In this document: positions 1 to 10,906 of the stretch, piece after piece | Position numbering within the stretch: position 1 is the first letter of the stretch | Layout: the number at the start of each line of letters is the position of its first letter | Assembly: GCA_029948255.1 (NCBI GenBank) | Contig: JALIZF010001734.1 | Span: forward strand, 322,501 to 386,500 | DNA from: Telmatactis stephensoni | Taxonomy: Eukaryota > Cnidaria > Anthozoa > Actiniaria > Isophelliidae | Reading direction: 5' to 3' | Length of the DNA: 64,000 nucleotides | Program-made: the position numbers and the translations under genes | Notes under the pieces: generated by a model | Database searches by the model: none | Told to the model about the DNA's origin: nothing | What the model saw: the letters and a program-made list of their open reading frames with translations, nothing else

Positions 1-90
1 AGAGGGATGGAAACAGCCGCGGTGTCTGTTACATTTTAATATTATATTGAAATATTATAGTTTATTTAATTAACTGCGCAAATAGTACTT

Positions 91-290
91 AAATGATATT
101 AACTGCTTCGTCTACGTATTATGTTTTAATTTTTCCGAGCTTTCGGGTCGACATGACATGTAAATAGTTCTTCAAGCGTGTAAAAAGCCATTTGTACACC
201 TTTCCTGATGATGAGTCAACGACTCGAAAGCTCGTAAAAATTGAAACATAATACGTACCTAGGTAGACGAAGCAGTTAATATCATTTAAA
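91..290. repeat. Inverted repeat with hammerhead-like core (Penelope-type terminus)
   Basis: Two arms of about 65 bp (91-156 and about 222-290) are inverted copies of each other; both outer ends read as the boundary sequence AAATGATATTAACTGCTTCG. Between them at 205-229 is CTGATGA, a 5-bp stem (GAGTC/GACTC) and GAAA, the conserved core order of a hammerhead ribozyme. Such cores are known at the ends of Penelope-like retroelements. I cannot build a convincing stem III or cleavage site, so this may be a decayed copy. Confidence 0.5.
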
Positions 291-303
291 GAAAAACGGT
301 TTA

Positions 304-470
304 GGGAGGAGGGAGAAATAGCCCCAAAAAGTAGGGAGGAGGGAGAAAAGAGACAGAAAAATCAGTTTGGGAGGAGGGAGGAAAACAATTATGAGATGTA
401 GTGAAGGAGGAATGGCCGAAAAAAATTAGGGATGATTTAGACATAGCCCCAAAAAGTAGGGAGGAGGGAG
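304..470 (+). repeat. Dispersed G-rich repeat GGGAGGAGGGAG
   Basis: The 12-mer GGGAGGAGGGAG occurs at 304, 334, 369 and 459, twice preceded by the phrase AGCCCCAAAAAGTA. It is a short imperfect tandem array with G-runs of three that could form a G-quadruplex. No gene is evident here. Confidence 0.6.
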
Positions 471-589
471 ATTTAGACTCCTGTTCCTCTCTGCTCTATT
501 ATGTATGAAAGCATGCTTCTGGTTCGAATACAATGAGCAAATTGTACTAATCGTTTCAGCTTTAATGTCCCTAGTATCTATAGAAACCT

Positions 590-880
590 TCTCAAATTGA
601 GTTCACACTCCAAACAACTTTAAATTTCTTTAATGAATAAACCATGTTTTCCTCTACATCCTCCAGATTAAGCACAAGTCGTGCCTTCAACAACGTTTGA
701 CACTCAGCGGTGCCTATTTTGCTACCGGCGTTTTTTGTGTGCATTTCTTCCTTGCTATCCAAAAATAAAAGGGATGGGAAAAGGATGCCATAAACGTTCA
801 TGCATGATGAAAGTGTTTATCCCGCACCATAGTCAATACAGCCAATCAGAAAGCAGGACAGCTATTGTATAGTTATACAA
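590..880. repeat. Left member of a duplicated flank shared with 9040-9260
   Basis: The stretch containing AATAAACCATGTTTTCCTCTA recurs in diverged form at about 9060-9210, in the same orientation. This fits the tandem duplication that made genes A and B. Open frames here are short and I do not consider them genes. Confidence 0.5.
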
Positions 881-923
881 TGGTTCCTTGTGACTGATAC
901 ACTTATTTCAATAAATGTTGTCG

Positions 924-1150
924 GTAAAAGCCTACGCGACTCACCCGAAAGGAAGCATGGGTAAAAATCACTAAAGCTGTAAAACCACGCAAATGTCCAC
1001 ACGATAATTCAACTTCAGCTTGCCATGACCTAATACAACAAACAGCTTCATTTGCTGATACTAAAATCAAGACCAGTGCGAAAAAGAGAGTGAAATTTTG
1101 CAACTACCCATATTCCGATCCTTTTCGGTCTAGTCGCGTAGGCTTGAGAC
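924..1150. mobile_element. MITE-like fold-back element
   Basis: Inverted arms of about 40 bp: AAGCCTACGCGACTCACCCG near 927 and its diverged reverse complement near 1104-1148 (CTAGTCGCGTAGGCTTGAG). There is no coding capacity, so this is a non-autonomous terminal-inverted-repeat element. Confidence 0.5.
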
Positions 1151-1960
1151 CTCTCACGATACGACAACCTTTTTTGAAACAGGTATATCTTGGATATACT
1201 ACTCGTCACTTGTATTTTCTTCATATATACACTTGCCTAAAGGCTCACGTGCATATTAGAAAATACAAGTAATGAGTGGGATGTTTAGCGGTATTCCACT
1301 CGAAACCATGCCACTAGTATCGTCTAGTAGATGTATGTCGAATCATTTTTCCATTGCCATCGAATTACTAAGGCAGCGTGCTTCTAAAATCCGGCAGAAA
1401 TGACCTAGAACAATGAATTTATGAAATATGCCTTTGCACATTAAAAGCTGAATTCTCTATGGTCGTTTAAAAGAGCTCTCCTAATTAAGCCATTAAGGAA
1501 CTAAAGTTCCTAGTCTACGCTGCAAAAAGCGTATGCAACGAGTCCTCGCGAGCTTAATTCCAAAACCGCTTTTCCGAGCTCGAGAAATTACAAGTGTTCT
1601 ATTATTTAAAAAGCCAGAACCATTCATTATGCAATTTCTCCCAAATTTGCGAGTTTATTTCAGTTGTGAAATTTTCCTTTAGTCTTCAACAAAGATTGTT
1701 TTTACATAGGATTTTATGAATACTAGTAATTTACAGACGGTTTGCCAAACGGGGCATTGGACACAAACCGGCTCCATATTCTACCAATTTTCCCATAACG
1801 TCATTATTGTTAACCAATTTTCGCTTTGTTTTCTCACCATGAGTCACTACATTATTTTAATAATCAACCATCCTTAGGGAGGAAATTTAATGGGAAGCAA
1901 GTTTTGTTTTTCCTATTTTTTTCTGTCACTCAAAACTTTAATTTAATTTGTAGTTTTACT
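1151..1960. other. Non-coding stretch
   Basis: I see no open frame with coding character, RNA gene or clear repeat here. A weak inverted pair around TTGTATTTTCT (about 1208 and 1258) may be another small fold-back remnant. Confidence 0.5.
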
Positions 1961-1965
1961 AAACA

Positions 1966-2175
1966 TTGAGGCAAAATTCATTAAATCAAATCAAAAATTG
2001 TACACCAACGATCATGACAGCTGCAGAAAGTCAATATTTGCATCGTCAATACCTTCAGTTCAACTTAACAAATCCTGCCCTTCATATTCCCCGGTTCGAT
2101 CCACCGTCTCTAGGTGCGGACTACTCGTATGTTTCAGAAAACGAACCAAGCTATTTTGAGAATACCAACAGTTGA
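1966..2175 (+). CDS. Possible 3' terminal exon of an unidentified gene
   Basis: An open frame of about 70 codons has an ATG at 2014 and ends in TGA at 2173-2175. Its second half is rich in Tyr, Pro, Asp, Glu and Asn and looks more like real protein than the neighbouring frames. A possible acceptor (TTTGTAG) lies just upstream near 1951, and an AATAAA lies about 100 bp downstream near 2276. No family is recognised and no upstream exon is seen in the window. It could equally be a chance frame. Confidence 0.22.
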   Translation: MRQNSLNQIKNCTPTIMTAAESQYLHRQYLQFNLTNPALHIPRFDPPSLGADYSYVSENEPSYFENTNS

Positions 2176-2368
2176 TCCACTTGATCCCCGTTTGTTTGAA
2201 ATGTATTTAAGATCACCCAATTAAGCTACTCGAATTCCTAGCATAAAAAAATTGGAGTAAATCAGCACTTGCTAATAAAAAACTGGACTCTTCTAGATAT
2301 AAAAAACAGGGATATTCAAACTTTTTGATTGCCCATTCTTTTCAACTTTCGCCAATTTTCCAAAAACG

Positions 2369-2510
2369 AAAAACAACAACAACAACAACAACAACAACAA
2401 ACAACAATAACAACAATAACAACAACAACAACAACAACAAAAAAAACAAAACCAAAACCAAAACCAAAAACAGAAAAAAATCAAAAACAACAAAACAACA
2501 ACAAATTAGC
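2369..2510 (+). repeat. CAA-type microsatellite and A-rich low-complexity tract
   Basis: Long runs of CAA and AACAAT units grade into AAACCAAAACC units. The tract gives polyGln, polyThr or polyAsn frames on the plus strand and polyCys or polyLeu frames on the minus strand. All of these are artefacts of the repeat. Confidence 0.9.
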
Positions 2511-2559
2511 TTGAAGAAATCAGTGAAAAAAGGAAAATAGATATTTCTTAAGCGAGACT

Positions 2560-3126
2560 GGGTTACCATAGATATATCTCAACAGTTAAGTGTTCATAAT
2601 GCATTGTAAATATATAGCACATGATGTCGATATGGTATTTGCAGTGTAATGAAATTTACAAGTGGCGTCTTACGTTCTCCAAAATTAGACAAACAAATGA
2701 AATTACGATTACTAAACTGACACAATAATGTTGACTTTTTTACTCCAGTACAACTCAGAATTTAAAATATGAATCCAGCAGGGTGGAAAGGGGTTGTTTT
2801 GTGTAAAATAGATCGGAGAGAACATTTAGGATATCTGTCGTACTGTTTTAGTGCCATAAAAAAGTGCTTTGCATCAAGATTCCAAGTATTTTTTGCAGTA
2901 TATAAATAACAATAAATAAATAAAAATTATTCGCGTTTTTATAATGTCCCTCAAATTAAACAGTGCATGCTTTCGTAAAATTCATTCGTAAAATTCATTA
3001 CCGCAAAATTCGTAAAATTCATTCGTAAAATTTTGCTTCGTAAAATTCCCCTGACCTAGTTTCGGTTTGCTCTTTTTGAAGCACCGTATTATCATAATAT
3101 ATATAGTCACTATAAAAAAAAAGAAA

Positions 3127-3158
<32 letters not shown>

Positions 3159-3515
3159 CCCGCGAGTTTAACTACTTAAAAAGTGATATTAATTATTTAT
3201 CAGTATTTTGTGGTAAAAATCGTGAGCAAGTATCCAACGATAATTAAAGGAGTATATCACTGATAAACTTTTTGATCATGTCATACTATTTGATAGTAAA
3301 ACCAATTTTAATATCTTATAAAATTATCTTGTTGTCTTAACGAGTGGGAGCAAACCTGTGTCAACAAAATTATTGTCTGTTTTTGTCCGTATTCTGGTCC
3401 TTTATGTCAACCAAGGGTAATGATTCTACCAACTGCCTAAATACGGCGAACGTGGTCCTTTGTTAAGCTCTCACTCAAAGACAGAACCGATATCAAAGTT
3501 CACACTCGTTTAGGG
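2560..3515 (+). repeat. Upstream flank of gene A, homologous to upstream flank of gene B
   Basis: Diverged but collinear with about 10080-10840, for example GGTTACCATAGATAT against GGGTACCATAGATAT, and GTGTCAACAAAATTATTG in both. It includes a local tandem of TTCGTAAAATTCA units (about 2972-3050) and an A-rich tract (3112-3160). The similarity shows that the two genes were duplicated together with their promoters. No gene lies in it. Confidence 0.7.
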
Positions 3516-3523
3516 TATATAAG
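3516..3523 (+). promoter_or_regulatory. TATA box of gene A
   Basis: TATATAAG lies 54 bp before the start codon. The same octamer sits at the same distance in gene B. The downstream sequence (AGTTAATCTCTCAACAGTTC) is identical in both and probably includes the transcription start and 5' leader. Confidence 0.75.
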
Positions 3524-3576
3524 TAAGGCTTGTAGAGTTAATCTCTCAACAGTTCTGAGGACTGGACTTCAGCATT

Positions 3577-6500
3577 ATGAAGTTCTTGTTGGTTGGTGTG
3601 CTCTTGCTTGCTTCTGTAGCATACCTTAAAGCAGAGGATGAAGATGAAATTGAAGAATTAATGTTGGATGAAGTTGATTTTGACGTGGTAAGAATTACTT
3701 CTAACTCCATAAGAGACAGGAACAAGTTTGATAAACTGAATTCATTACTAAACATCTTATTTTAATCTTTTTCCAGAATAAATGCGAATTAATCAAGAAC
3801 ATGTGCCTCAAAAAAGCCGGAGACGATAGCAAGAAAAAGCTGAGATGTTACATAATGTACAGAAAATGTAGAGATGGTCGACCACGACCAACTCGACCTC
3901 GCCCAACAAGACCACCTTTTGTTGTAAGCATCATTTTGATGTTATATTGTTTTTGACTATATACATAGATGTGAATTATAACCCATCAATTTATCGCTTA
4001 CGCATCCAGTGACTATATGTTAGGAAACAAGAAATTAATGCAATGTAATCTATCTTTTGCTCTAAACGTTAAATTATGCCTAAAAATTAATTTTAAAGTT
4101 TTATTATGTCCAACTCGTCATATTGCCGGCATGAGGTATTGTTTTCTGGAACCAACGAATGCCCGAAATTCGCGGAAGATCGTCGGAAAAATCAGTAATG
4201 TCGAAAGGCGTGTGTTTGATGTCAAAACTTCGACAAGTAATTCAGTAATAAAGGTGAGGCCCGTGTTCTCAACAGAGCAAATGGAACTGTGGAATACTCA
4301 ACCCTCAACGGTAGTGAGCTGTGCCGCAAACAAACTTTTGAACGTTAAGTCATCATTGGCAAGTTGACTTACAGTAATGAAATCCCGGCCTTGAAAGACT
4401 TTATACGCTGTGATGATTTGATTCTCAAATTTTATATTTAACCTAATGATCGTCCTTAGTTCCAACTACAAAACACAGTCACTGGACATTCACTTCAAAG
4501 TTTTTATTTGTAAGCTAAGCTAAATCAAATAACACAACTTAAACTGAAATTGAATTTATATCAAAACTTTTCGGCACTCTCAAGTAATAAGGCGTTTGTT
4601 TCTTTGTGCGTTGCGCCGGTGTCGCAGTAAGCGAAAGTTTCAGGGATGTCTTTCGAAACCAAACTATACGCTTATTGATTATAGTTAGCAAAGACAAAAC
4701 CAAACAAACATTTTAGTCTTTAAAAAACGGCAGCTATATTTCTATAAAGTTATCATTATAACCAACGTAAAGTTTCCATGAAAGTAACAAATTAAAGTAG
4801 TTTTAAATCATCAACAGGTTGTTTTTCAACATTTTAAAATATTTTTTCATTTTAAGGTTAAATGTAGAAATGAGTTGAAAAAGTGCGTCAAGGCCGCTGG
4901 AAATGACAGGGACAAAATCATCCAATGTTATTTGGCCTTCCGGAAATGCATTTATAACAACCGCCCAACCAGGAGACCACGTCCATCTGGAAGACCATCA
5001 AGGAGACCACGTCCATCTGGAAGACCATCGAGGAGGCCAAAACCTGCTGCAGATGAAGATGCAAGGAGACGACGTCCACGTCCATCATTACCGCCTTTTG
5101 TTGTAAGCATCATTTTGATAAGTTAATATATTCACCCTTTTTGACTACATACATATAGGTATGAATAATAACCCTTTTATTCATCGCTTTAGCATCAAGT
5201 GACTTTCTGCATGCTCGAAAACCAAGACGCATTGCAATATATCTTTTGCTCTAAACATTTTGCTCTGTAAAAATATCCAATGCAATGGCATATATATTTT
5301 GCTCTTAATGTTAAATTATGCCTAAAAATCCATTCTGAAGTTGTATCATGTTCAGCTCGTCATATCTCATATGATGTTCACTTGTTGACTGAAACAAATG
5401 CATTCGGGAAAACTCGTTCACGGAAGCTTATCGGAAAAATAATGGTTCAAGTGCATACGACGACAAGTAATATAATTCATAAATAATCGAAAAGTTGTAG
5501 CTTGTGTTCTGAACAAAGCATATGGAACGGCGCAGTGATCAACTGTAACCAGGGAAGAAGTTAGCTGTTCCGCAAACAATTTTTGAGCATTAATTCATCA
5601 CTGGCGGGTTGACTAATAGTAATAAAATCCCCTATAAAAAGTTTATATGCTTTGATATGATTTGATTCCCAAATTTTATATTTAACGTACCCGGCCAACG
5701 ATCGTCCTTCCAACTACAAAACACGATCACTTGGCATTTACTTCAAAAATTTGTGTTTGTTATGAGACATTTTTTCCTTTTAAGGTCAAATGTAGAAATG
5801 AGGCAGCAAAGTGCAAGAAGGCCGCTAAAACTATTAAGGAAAGATTGAAATGCGTTATTGCCCTCCTAAAATGCCTCCGTAACGGTCGCCCAACCAGGAG
5901 ACCACGTCCATCTGGAAGACCATCAAGGAGACCACGTCCATCTGGAAGACCATCGAGGAGGCCAAAACCTGCTGCAGATGAAGATGCAAAGAGACGACGT
6001 CCACGTCCATCATTACCGCCTTTTGTTGTAAGCATCATTTTGATAAGTTAATATATTCACCCTTTTGACTACGTACATATAGGTATGAATAATAACCCTT
6101 TTATTCATCGCTTTAGCATCAAGGGACTTTATGCATGCTCCAAAACCAAGACGCATTGCAATATATCTTTTGCTCTAAACATTTTGCTCTGTAAAACACC
6201 AATGCAATGACATATATATTTTGCTCTTAATGTTAAATTATGCTTAAAAATCAATTCTGAAGTTGTATTCTGTTCAACTCGTCATATCTCATGACATATT
6301 GTTGACTGAAACCAACGCATACCCGAAAACTCATTCGCGGAAGCTCGTGAAAAAATAATTGTCCGGTCCAAGTGTGTCCCGTGTTTTGAAGAGAGCATGC
6401 AATGATGATCTGATGAGCCGCAGACAAAGCCGAACAAACTTTTTAGACTAAACAACGGCAGATATATTTCTATAAATCTATCATTATAACCAAAGTGACT

Positions 6501-7771
6501 TTCCATCAAAACATCAAAAGGATCAGTATAGGTTGTCCCTTATATATAGTTTTTTTCTTTTAAGGTCAAATGTAGAAATGAGGCAGCAAAGTGCAAGAAG
6601 GCCGCTAAAACTATAAAGGAAAGATTGAAATGCGTTATTGCCCTCCTAAAATGCCTCCGTAACGGTCGCCCAACCAGGAGACCACGTCCATCTGGAAGAC
6701 CATCGAGGAGGCCACGTCCTTCCAGGCCACGTCCTTCCCGCAGGAGGCCAAAACCTGCTGCAGATGAAGATGCAAGGAGACGACGTCCACGTCCATCATT
6801 ACCGCCTTTTGTTGTAAGCATAATTTTGATAAGTTAATATATTCACCCTTTTTGACTACATACATATAAGTATGAATAATAACCCTTTTATTCATCGCTT
6901 CAGCATCAAGTGACTTTCTGCATGCTCCAAAACCAAGACGCATTGCAATATATCTTTTGCTCTAAACATTTTGCTCTGTAAAACACCAATGCAATGGCAT
7001 ATATATTTTGCTCTTAATGTTAAATTATGCTTAAAAATCAATTCTGAAGTTGTATTCTGTTCAACTCGTCATATCTCATGACATATTGTTGACTGAAACC
7101 AACGCATACCCGAAAACTCATTCGCGGAAGCTCGTGAAAAAATAATTGTCCGGTCCAAGTGTGTCCCGCGTTTTGAAGAGAGCATGCAATGATGATCTGA
7201 TGAGCCGCAGAGAAAGCCGAACAAACTTTTTAGAGTTAACAACGGCAGATATATTGCTATAAATCTATCATTATAACCAAAGTGACGTTCCATCAAAACA
7301 TCAAAAGGATTTTTAAATCATCAGTATAGGCTGTCCATTATATATAGTTTTTTTTCTTTTAAGGTCAAATGTAAAAATGAGTTAGCAAAGTGCAAGAAGG
7401 CCGCTTAAAGGTGATAGGAAGGAAATAGGGAAATGCATTTTTGGCTTCCTAAAATGCCTCCGTAACGGTCGCCCAACCAGGAAACCAGGAAACATTTTAA
7501 AATATTTTTTCATTTTAAGGTTAAATGTAGAAATGAGTTGAAAAAGTGCGTCAAGGCCGCTGGAAATGTCAAGGACAAAATCCAATGCTATTTGGCCTTC
7601 CGGAAATGCATTTATAACAACCGCCCAACCAGGAGACCACGTCCATCTGGAAGACCATCGAGGAGACCACGTCCATCTGGAAGACCGTCGAGGAGACCAC
7701 GTCCATCTGGAAGACCATCGAGGAGACCACGTCCTTCCAGGCCACGTCCTTCCAGGGGACCACGCCTATAA
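3577..7771 (+). CDS. Gene A: secreted modular Cys-rich / Arg-Pro-rich precursor, six exons
   Basis: Exons: 3577-3687, 3777-3923, 4857-5102, 5785-6027, 6565-6813, 7520-7771. All junctions are phase 0 with GT/AG borders, giving about 415 residues. Exon 1 codes a signal peptide (hydrophobic core LLVGVLLLASVAYL, likely cut after KA) and an acidic pro-segment. Each later exon codes one module with C-x6-C-x12/13-C-x6-C, then an Arg/Pro tail built on RPRPS and RRPRPSG. Most tails end PPFV at the donor. Exons 3-5 also carry an acidic break (PAADEDA) next to a run of four or five basic residues, a possible convertase site. AATAAA lies at 7833. Acidic pro-segment plus cationic Cys modules is the design of many secreted antimicrobial or venom peptides. 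That role is inference, and I do not recognise the family. Confidence 0.8.
4857..7519 (+). repeat. Tandem exon-plus-intron duplications within gene A
   Basis: Each cassette exon is followed by a closely similar intron. For example, AGTTAATATATTCACCC follows the exons at 5119, 6045 and 6831, and the introns share the tract TGCTCTTAATGTTAAATTATG. The repeat unit of about 0.7-0.9 kb therefore includes the exon and its intron. The last two exon starts (7364 and 7520) are only 156 bp apart because of a deletion. Confidence 0.85.
7364..7498 (+). pseudogene. Broken Cys-module exon inside gene A
   Basis: A sixth cassette copy begins after a good acceptor (TTTTAAG) with the usual start of the module. 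It then gains one base near 7406, which brings a stop right after the second cysteine. Beyond the insertion the normal frame resumes with the third and fourth cysteines and the start of the Arg/Pro tail. At about 7490 the tail joins directly to intron-like sequence that precedes the next intact exon (7520), so the exon end and donor are deleted. Without a donor it is probably skipped. If read, it would truncate the protein. Confidence 0.75.
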
Positions 7772-7832
7772 AGAATAACAGGGCGAAAAGAAAAATCATT
7801 CAAAACCGGATAACATAATGGCAACTAAAGCA

Positions 7833-7838
7833 AATAAA
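7833..7838 (+). terminator. Polyadenylation signal of gene A
   Basis: AATAAA lies 62 bp after the stop codon and is followed by a TG/T-rich stretch. Gene B has the same arrangement. Confidence 0.65.
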
Positions 7839-7849
7839 GATTAGTTTGA

Positions 7850-9040
7850 GAGCATTGAAACACTTGTGTGGTTCTTATTTTGATTTTATACTTGGGGACT
7901 GTCACTTTGCAAAGGCTTTTGAAAAATCTTCATATTTGAAATTTTTCCATCCCAACTGAAAGATTTTTGAGTGCTGTGGAGATGGTGTTGGGCAATAGAT
8001 TTTGGAGCTTGACACCATTTTTTCCGCAGAAATCCTCTCCTGATTGGCCCAAGGCTCTCTAGCGAGTGACAACACGCGGTGACTTCTCTAGGAGAAATGA
8101 CTCCACATTATTCGGGTAGACACAAACGGGGTGAAGTCTGATATGTGTATGTTATAAAGTATTTTTATATTTTTTTATGAACATCGCATTGTTGGATTTT
8201 ATGCCTGCGAACGTGTTTAAGATTAACAAATTTCGCGAGGTAAATCGAGCTAAGTACGCAAACATCACTTACATTTATGAAATAACCATCATGAACACTC
8301 ATTGACCGAACAACGCATATTATAGCGCAAGCTGTAAATAAGCAACAGAACGCGCAATGAATGTGAATGAATATTGAATGTGTTCAAAAACAGTGATGGA
8401 TTCTAAAAAAGAAAATTTGCTGGCTGTGAAATGCATAGATTTGGAGCACTTTGCCATTAATCAGAGAACGCGCTACGTACGCCTCTAGATCTTGCTCTGG
8501 TCAATCCTTGCTGTAATTAAATCTGCTCAAAGCAAGCGCGTTTTCTTCATAGAAACATTGTTGCGTTTCTAAACTCAAGGTATGCATGGAGAATATGGCT
8601 GTTAATATTATGTATCGCGATTCTCCTATCATTTTGATTTACAGAGAAGCGGCGTTATTTTTCGATAATAGAGACGTTTTTGGCAAACCGCTAACGACAA
8701 AAGGGCAAAAAATGACCTTGATTTTGATTATATATTTTACTCTAATCCTTAAATCAATCCAACAAGCAAATAAAGAACAAGTCTCTTAACAGCAGAAAAT
8801 ACAAAGTGTACAAACGGCTGAGGACAGACGGCTAAAGTTTGTCGTTTGGTGGTTGCCGTTTGCCGTTTGCCGTAAACGTCAATCTTAAGGTCTCTAATGT
8901 CGTCTCAAAATCAGCGTTTGTAATTGGCCCAAACGTTGATCACGACTGCATCGAAGTTGCTTTCTTCAAAATCACAAGAACCCTGCCGAAAATCAATTTT
9001 AATTTGACAAAAACAAAAAAAATTGTTGCACAGTCTCCAT
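7850..9040. other. Intergenic region downstream of gene A
   Basis: No gene is supported. About 7900-8340 is homologous to the region downstream of gene B (about 15760-16510), for example GGCAATAGATTTTGGA in both and CGCATYGTTGGAT near 8185 and 16388. Short open frames (8586-8789, 8839-9054) lack any recognisable features. Confidence 0.5.
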
Positions 9041-9425
9041 CAAATGCTATGTAGTGACAACATTTGTTTAATGAATACACCATGTTTTTCTCTACATTAA
9101 CTGTAACTTGTGTCTTCCACAACATTTGATATCAATTAAACGGCATGTTTGTTATTAAACACCGCTCATTGTGTGCATCTCTTCCTTACCGGGCTATACA
9201 AAAATATACGATCTGGGAAAGGGAAGCCGTCCTTGATATAACATAAGTGTACATAAGTCGAAATAGTCGAAATAGTTTTCCACTGTCATCACCGAAGGGG
9301 TGTACGTCTAAACATATGTTCACTAACTACCATATCAGGTGGAATTAAACTTATCAAGGCCGGTTTTTGTCATCGATCAATATTTGCATTGTCGTGTCAA
9401 CGTCCCAAAAGCTTGTGTAATAGCA

Positions 9426-9712
9426 AGGGACCATAATACTAAGAGAGCGAAACTCAGTATTGATGTCTGTGCGATGTTCGTGGCCGGCTAAAGCTATTTT
9501 TAGTAACTTCGCCATCGCCCGCGCAAGGCTCTCAAACAATAGATTTCGATTTTTGACATGCGCGCGCACAGGACCTTTTGCTTTCGGCAGATCAATTCTA
9601 TTGTTTAAGAGCTTTGCGCGCGCGATGGCGAAGTTACTAAAAATAGCTTAGTCGCCACGAACATCGCACAAACATCAATACTTAGTTTCGCTCTCTTAGT
9701 ATTATGGTCTCT
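9426..9712. mobile_element. MITE, family M1, full hairpin copy
   Basis: Almost the whole element is one inverted repeat. The left end reads CCATAATACTAAGAGAG and the right end CTCTCTTAGTATTATGG, with inner arms rich in GCGCGC around a small loop near 9560-9600. The same family occurs at 18656-18946 and 23751-24041, with a half copy at 29010-29106. The open frames across it are by-products of the palindrome. Confidence 0.8.
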
Positions 9713-10840
9713 TGGTAAAGCGAATCTCTTCTTCCAAATTCCATGGTTCGATCCTCTAAGACTACTTCCCTACCACTCCTAAGTAATTACTGTGTTTCGT
9801 AAGACAAGATTTGCTATCTTGTGCAATCATGTAGTCATTACACTTCACTGATCCAAGAAGGCCATGAAAGTTGCTGGAACTCTTCGCATGAAAATTAACG
9901 TAAATAAGTCCTTGCTAACTAAAAAATTCTTCAAGTTATAACACTGAGAAGGTCTGTGTTGAATTGAACTTCAAACGTTCTAAACACTCTTTGTTTTAAC
10001 GTTTTTCTAATGGAGTTTTACAAATTAATTTGCCTTCAAAAAGCAGAAAAAGAGGCAAATAGATTATTTTCTAAATGTTATTTATCGCTGAAGGGGTACC
10101 ATAGATATTCTCCAAGTGCGTCGATAATGCAATTGTAAATAATGTCGGTATTGTAATCGCATTGCGTTTAACGAAATATGACTATAACAATGTTCTTATT
10201 AAGACAAACAGATGAAATTACGATTATTTAATTGACATTAAAATATTGACATTTTGTTCCAGTAAAAGTCATCTCGGATCTACCAGGTTATAGAGGGATT
10301 GTTTTGTGTAAACGTCGGAGAGAAACTTGGTTCTGGCATCGTCGTGCTATGAAAAGGCCCTTTACTTTCGGATTCCACGTGTTCATTATACTAAATGAAA
10401 TTAAATATTATTCATGTCCGTTATAAATTAAAATACTGTATAAAATATTCTGAAAATTAACAAATTAACTTTTTCCAGCTAGTTAAGTTTGCTCCCAGTG
10501 AAGTACATCACTCATTTCCGTCTGGGAAAAAAAGGGTATTTTTAAAAGGTATTTCGTGGTGAAAATCTAGAGCATGGCAAGTAAAATACCGGACGATAAA
10601 ACTAACAAACTTGTTTTTGTAATTTCATATAATATAGCAAAACCAATTCTACTATCTTATAAAACTTATCTTGCTGTTTTAACGTGTGGGAGCAAACCTG
10701 TGTCAACAAAATTATTGCCCTTTTTGTTCGTATTCTCGACCCGAACGTTAGGACTCTACCAACTGATCAAATACAGCAAACGTGGCCTTTTGTTTTGTTC
10801 TCACTCAAAGACAAGACTGATATCAAAGTTCACACTTGTT
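9713..10840. other. Intergenic region upstream of gene B
   Basis: The right part (about 10080-10840) is the duplicated promoter flank described for gene A. The rest holds nothing I can identify. Frames at 10574-10852 and 10684-10959 run through the duplicated promoter and exon 1 in wrong frames. Confidence 0.55.
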
Positions 10841-10845
10841 TACGG

Positions 10846-10853
10846 TATATAAG
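10846..10853 (+). promoter_or_regulatory. TATA box of gene B
   Basis: TATATAAG lies 54 bp upstream of the ATG at 10907. It is identical in sequence and spacing to the box of gene A, so the two genes probably share their mode of regulation. Confidence 0.75.
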
Positions 10854-10906
10854 TAAGGCTTGTAGAGTTAATCTCTCAACAGTTCTGAGGACTGGACTTC
10901 AGCAAT

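Noticed and set aside
2293..2569. PolyGln, polyThr/Asn and polyCys/Leu frames
   Set aside because: They are translations of a CAA microsatellite in several frames on both strands.
3577..7771. Identity as a coral SCRiP (small cysteine-rich protein)
   Set aside because: That family has eight cysteines in one domain. These modules have four, with different spacing and Arg/Pro tails.
9354..9651. Frames with the shared phrase LARAMAKLLKIA
   Set aside because: They are read from the two arms of a MITE palindrome. The same frames recur in the MITE copies at 18.7 and 23.8 kb.
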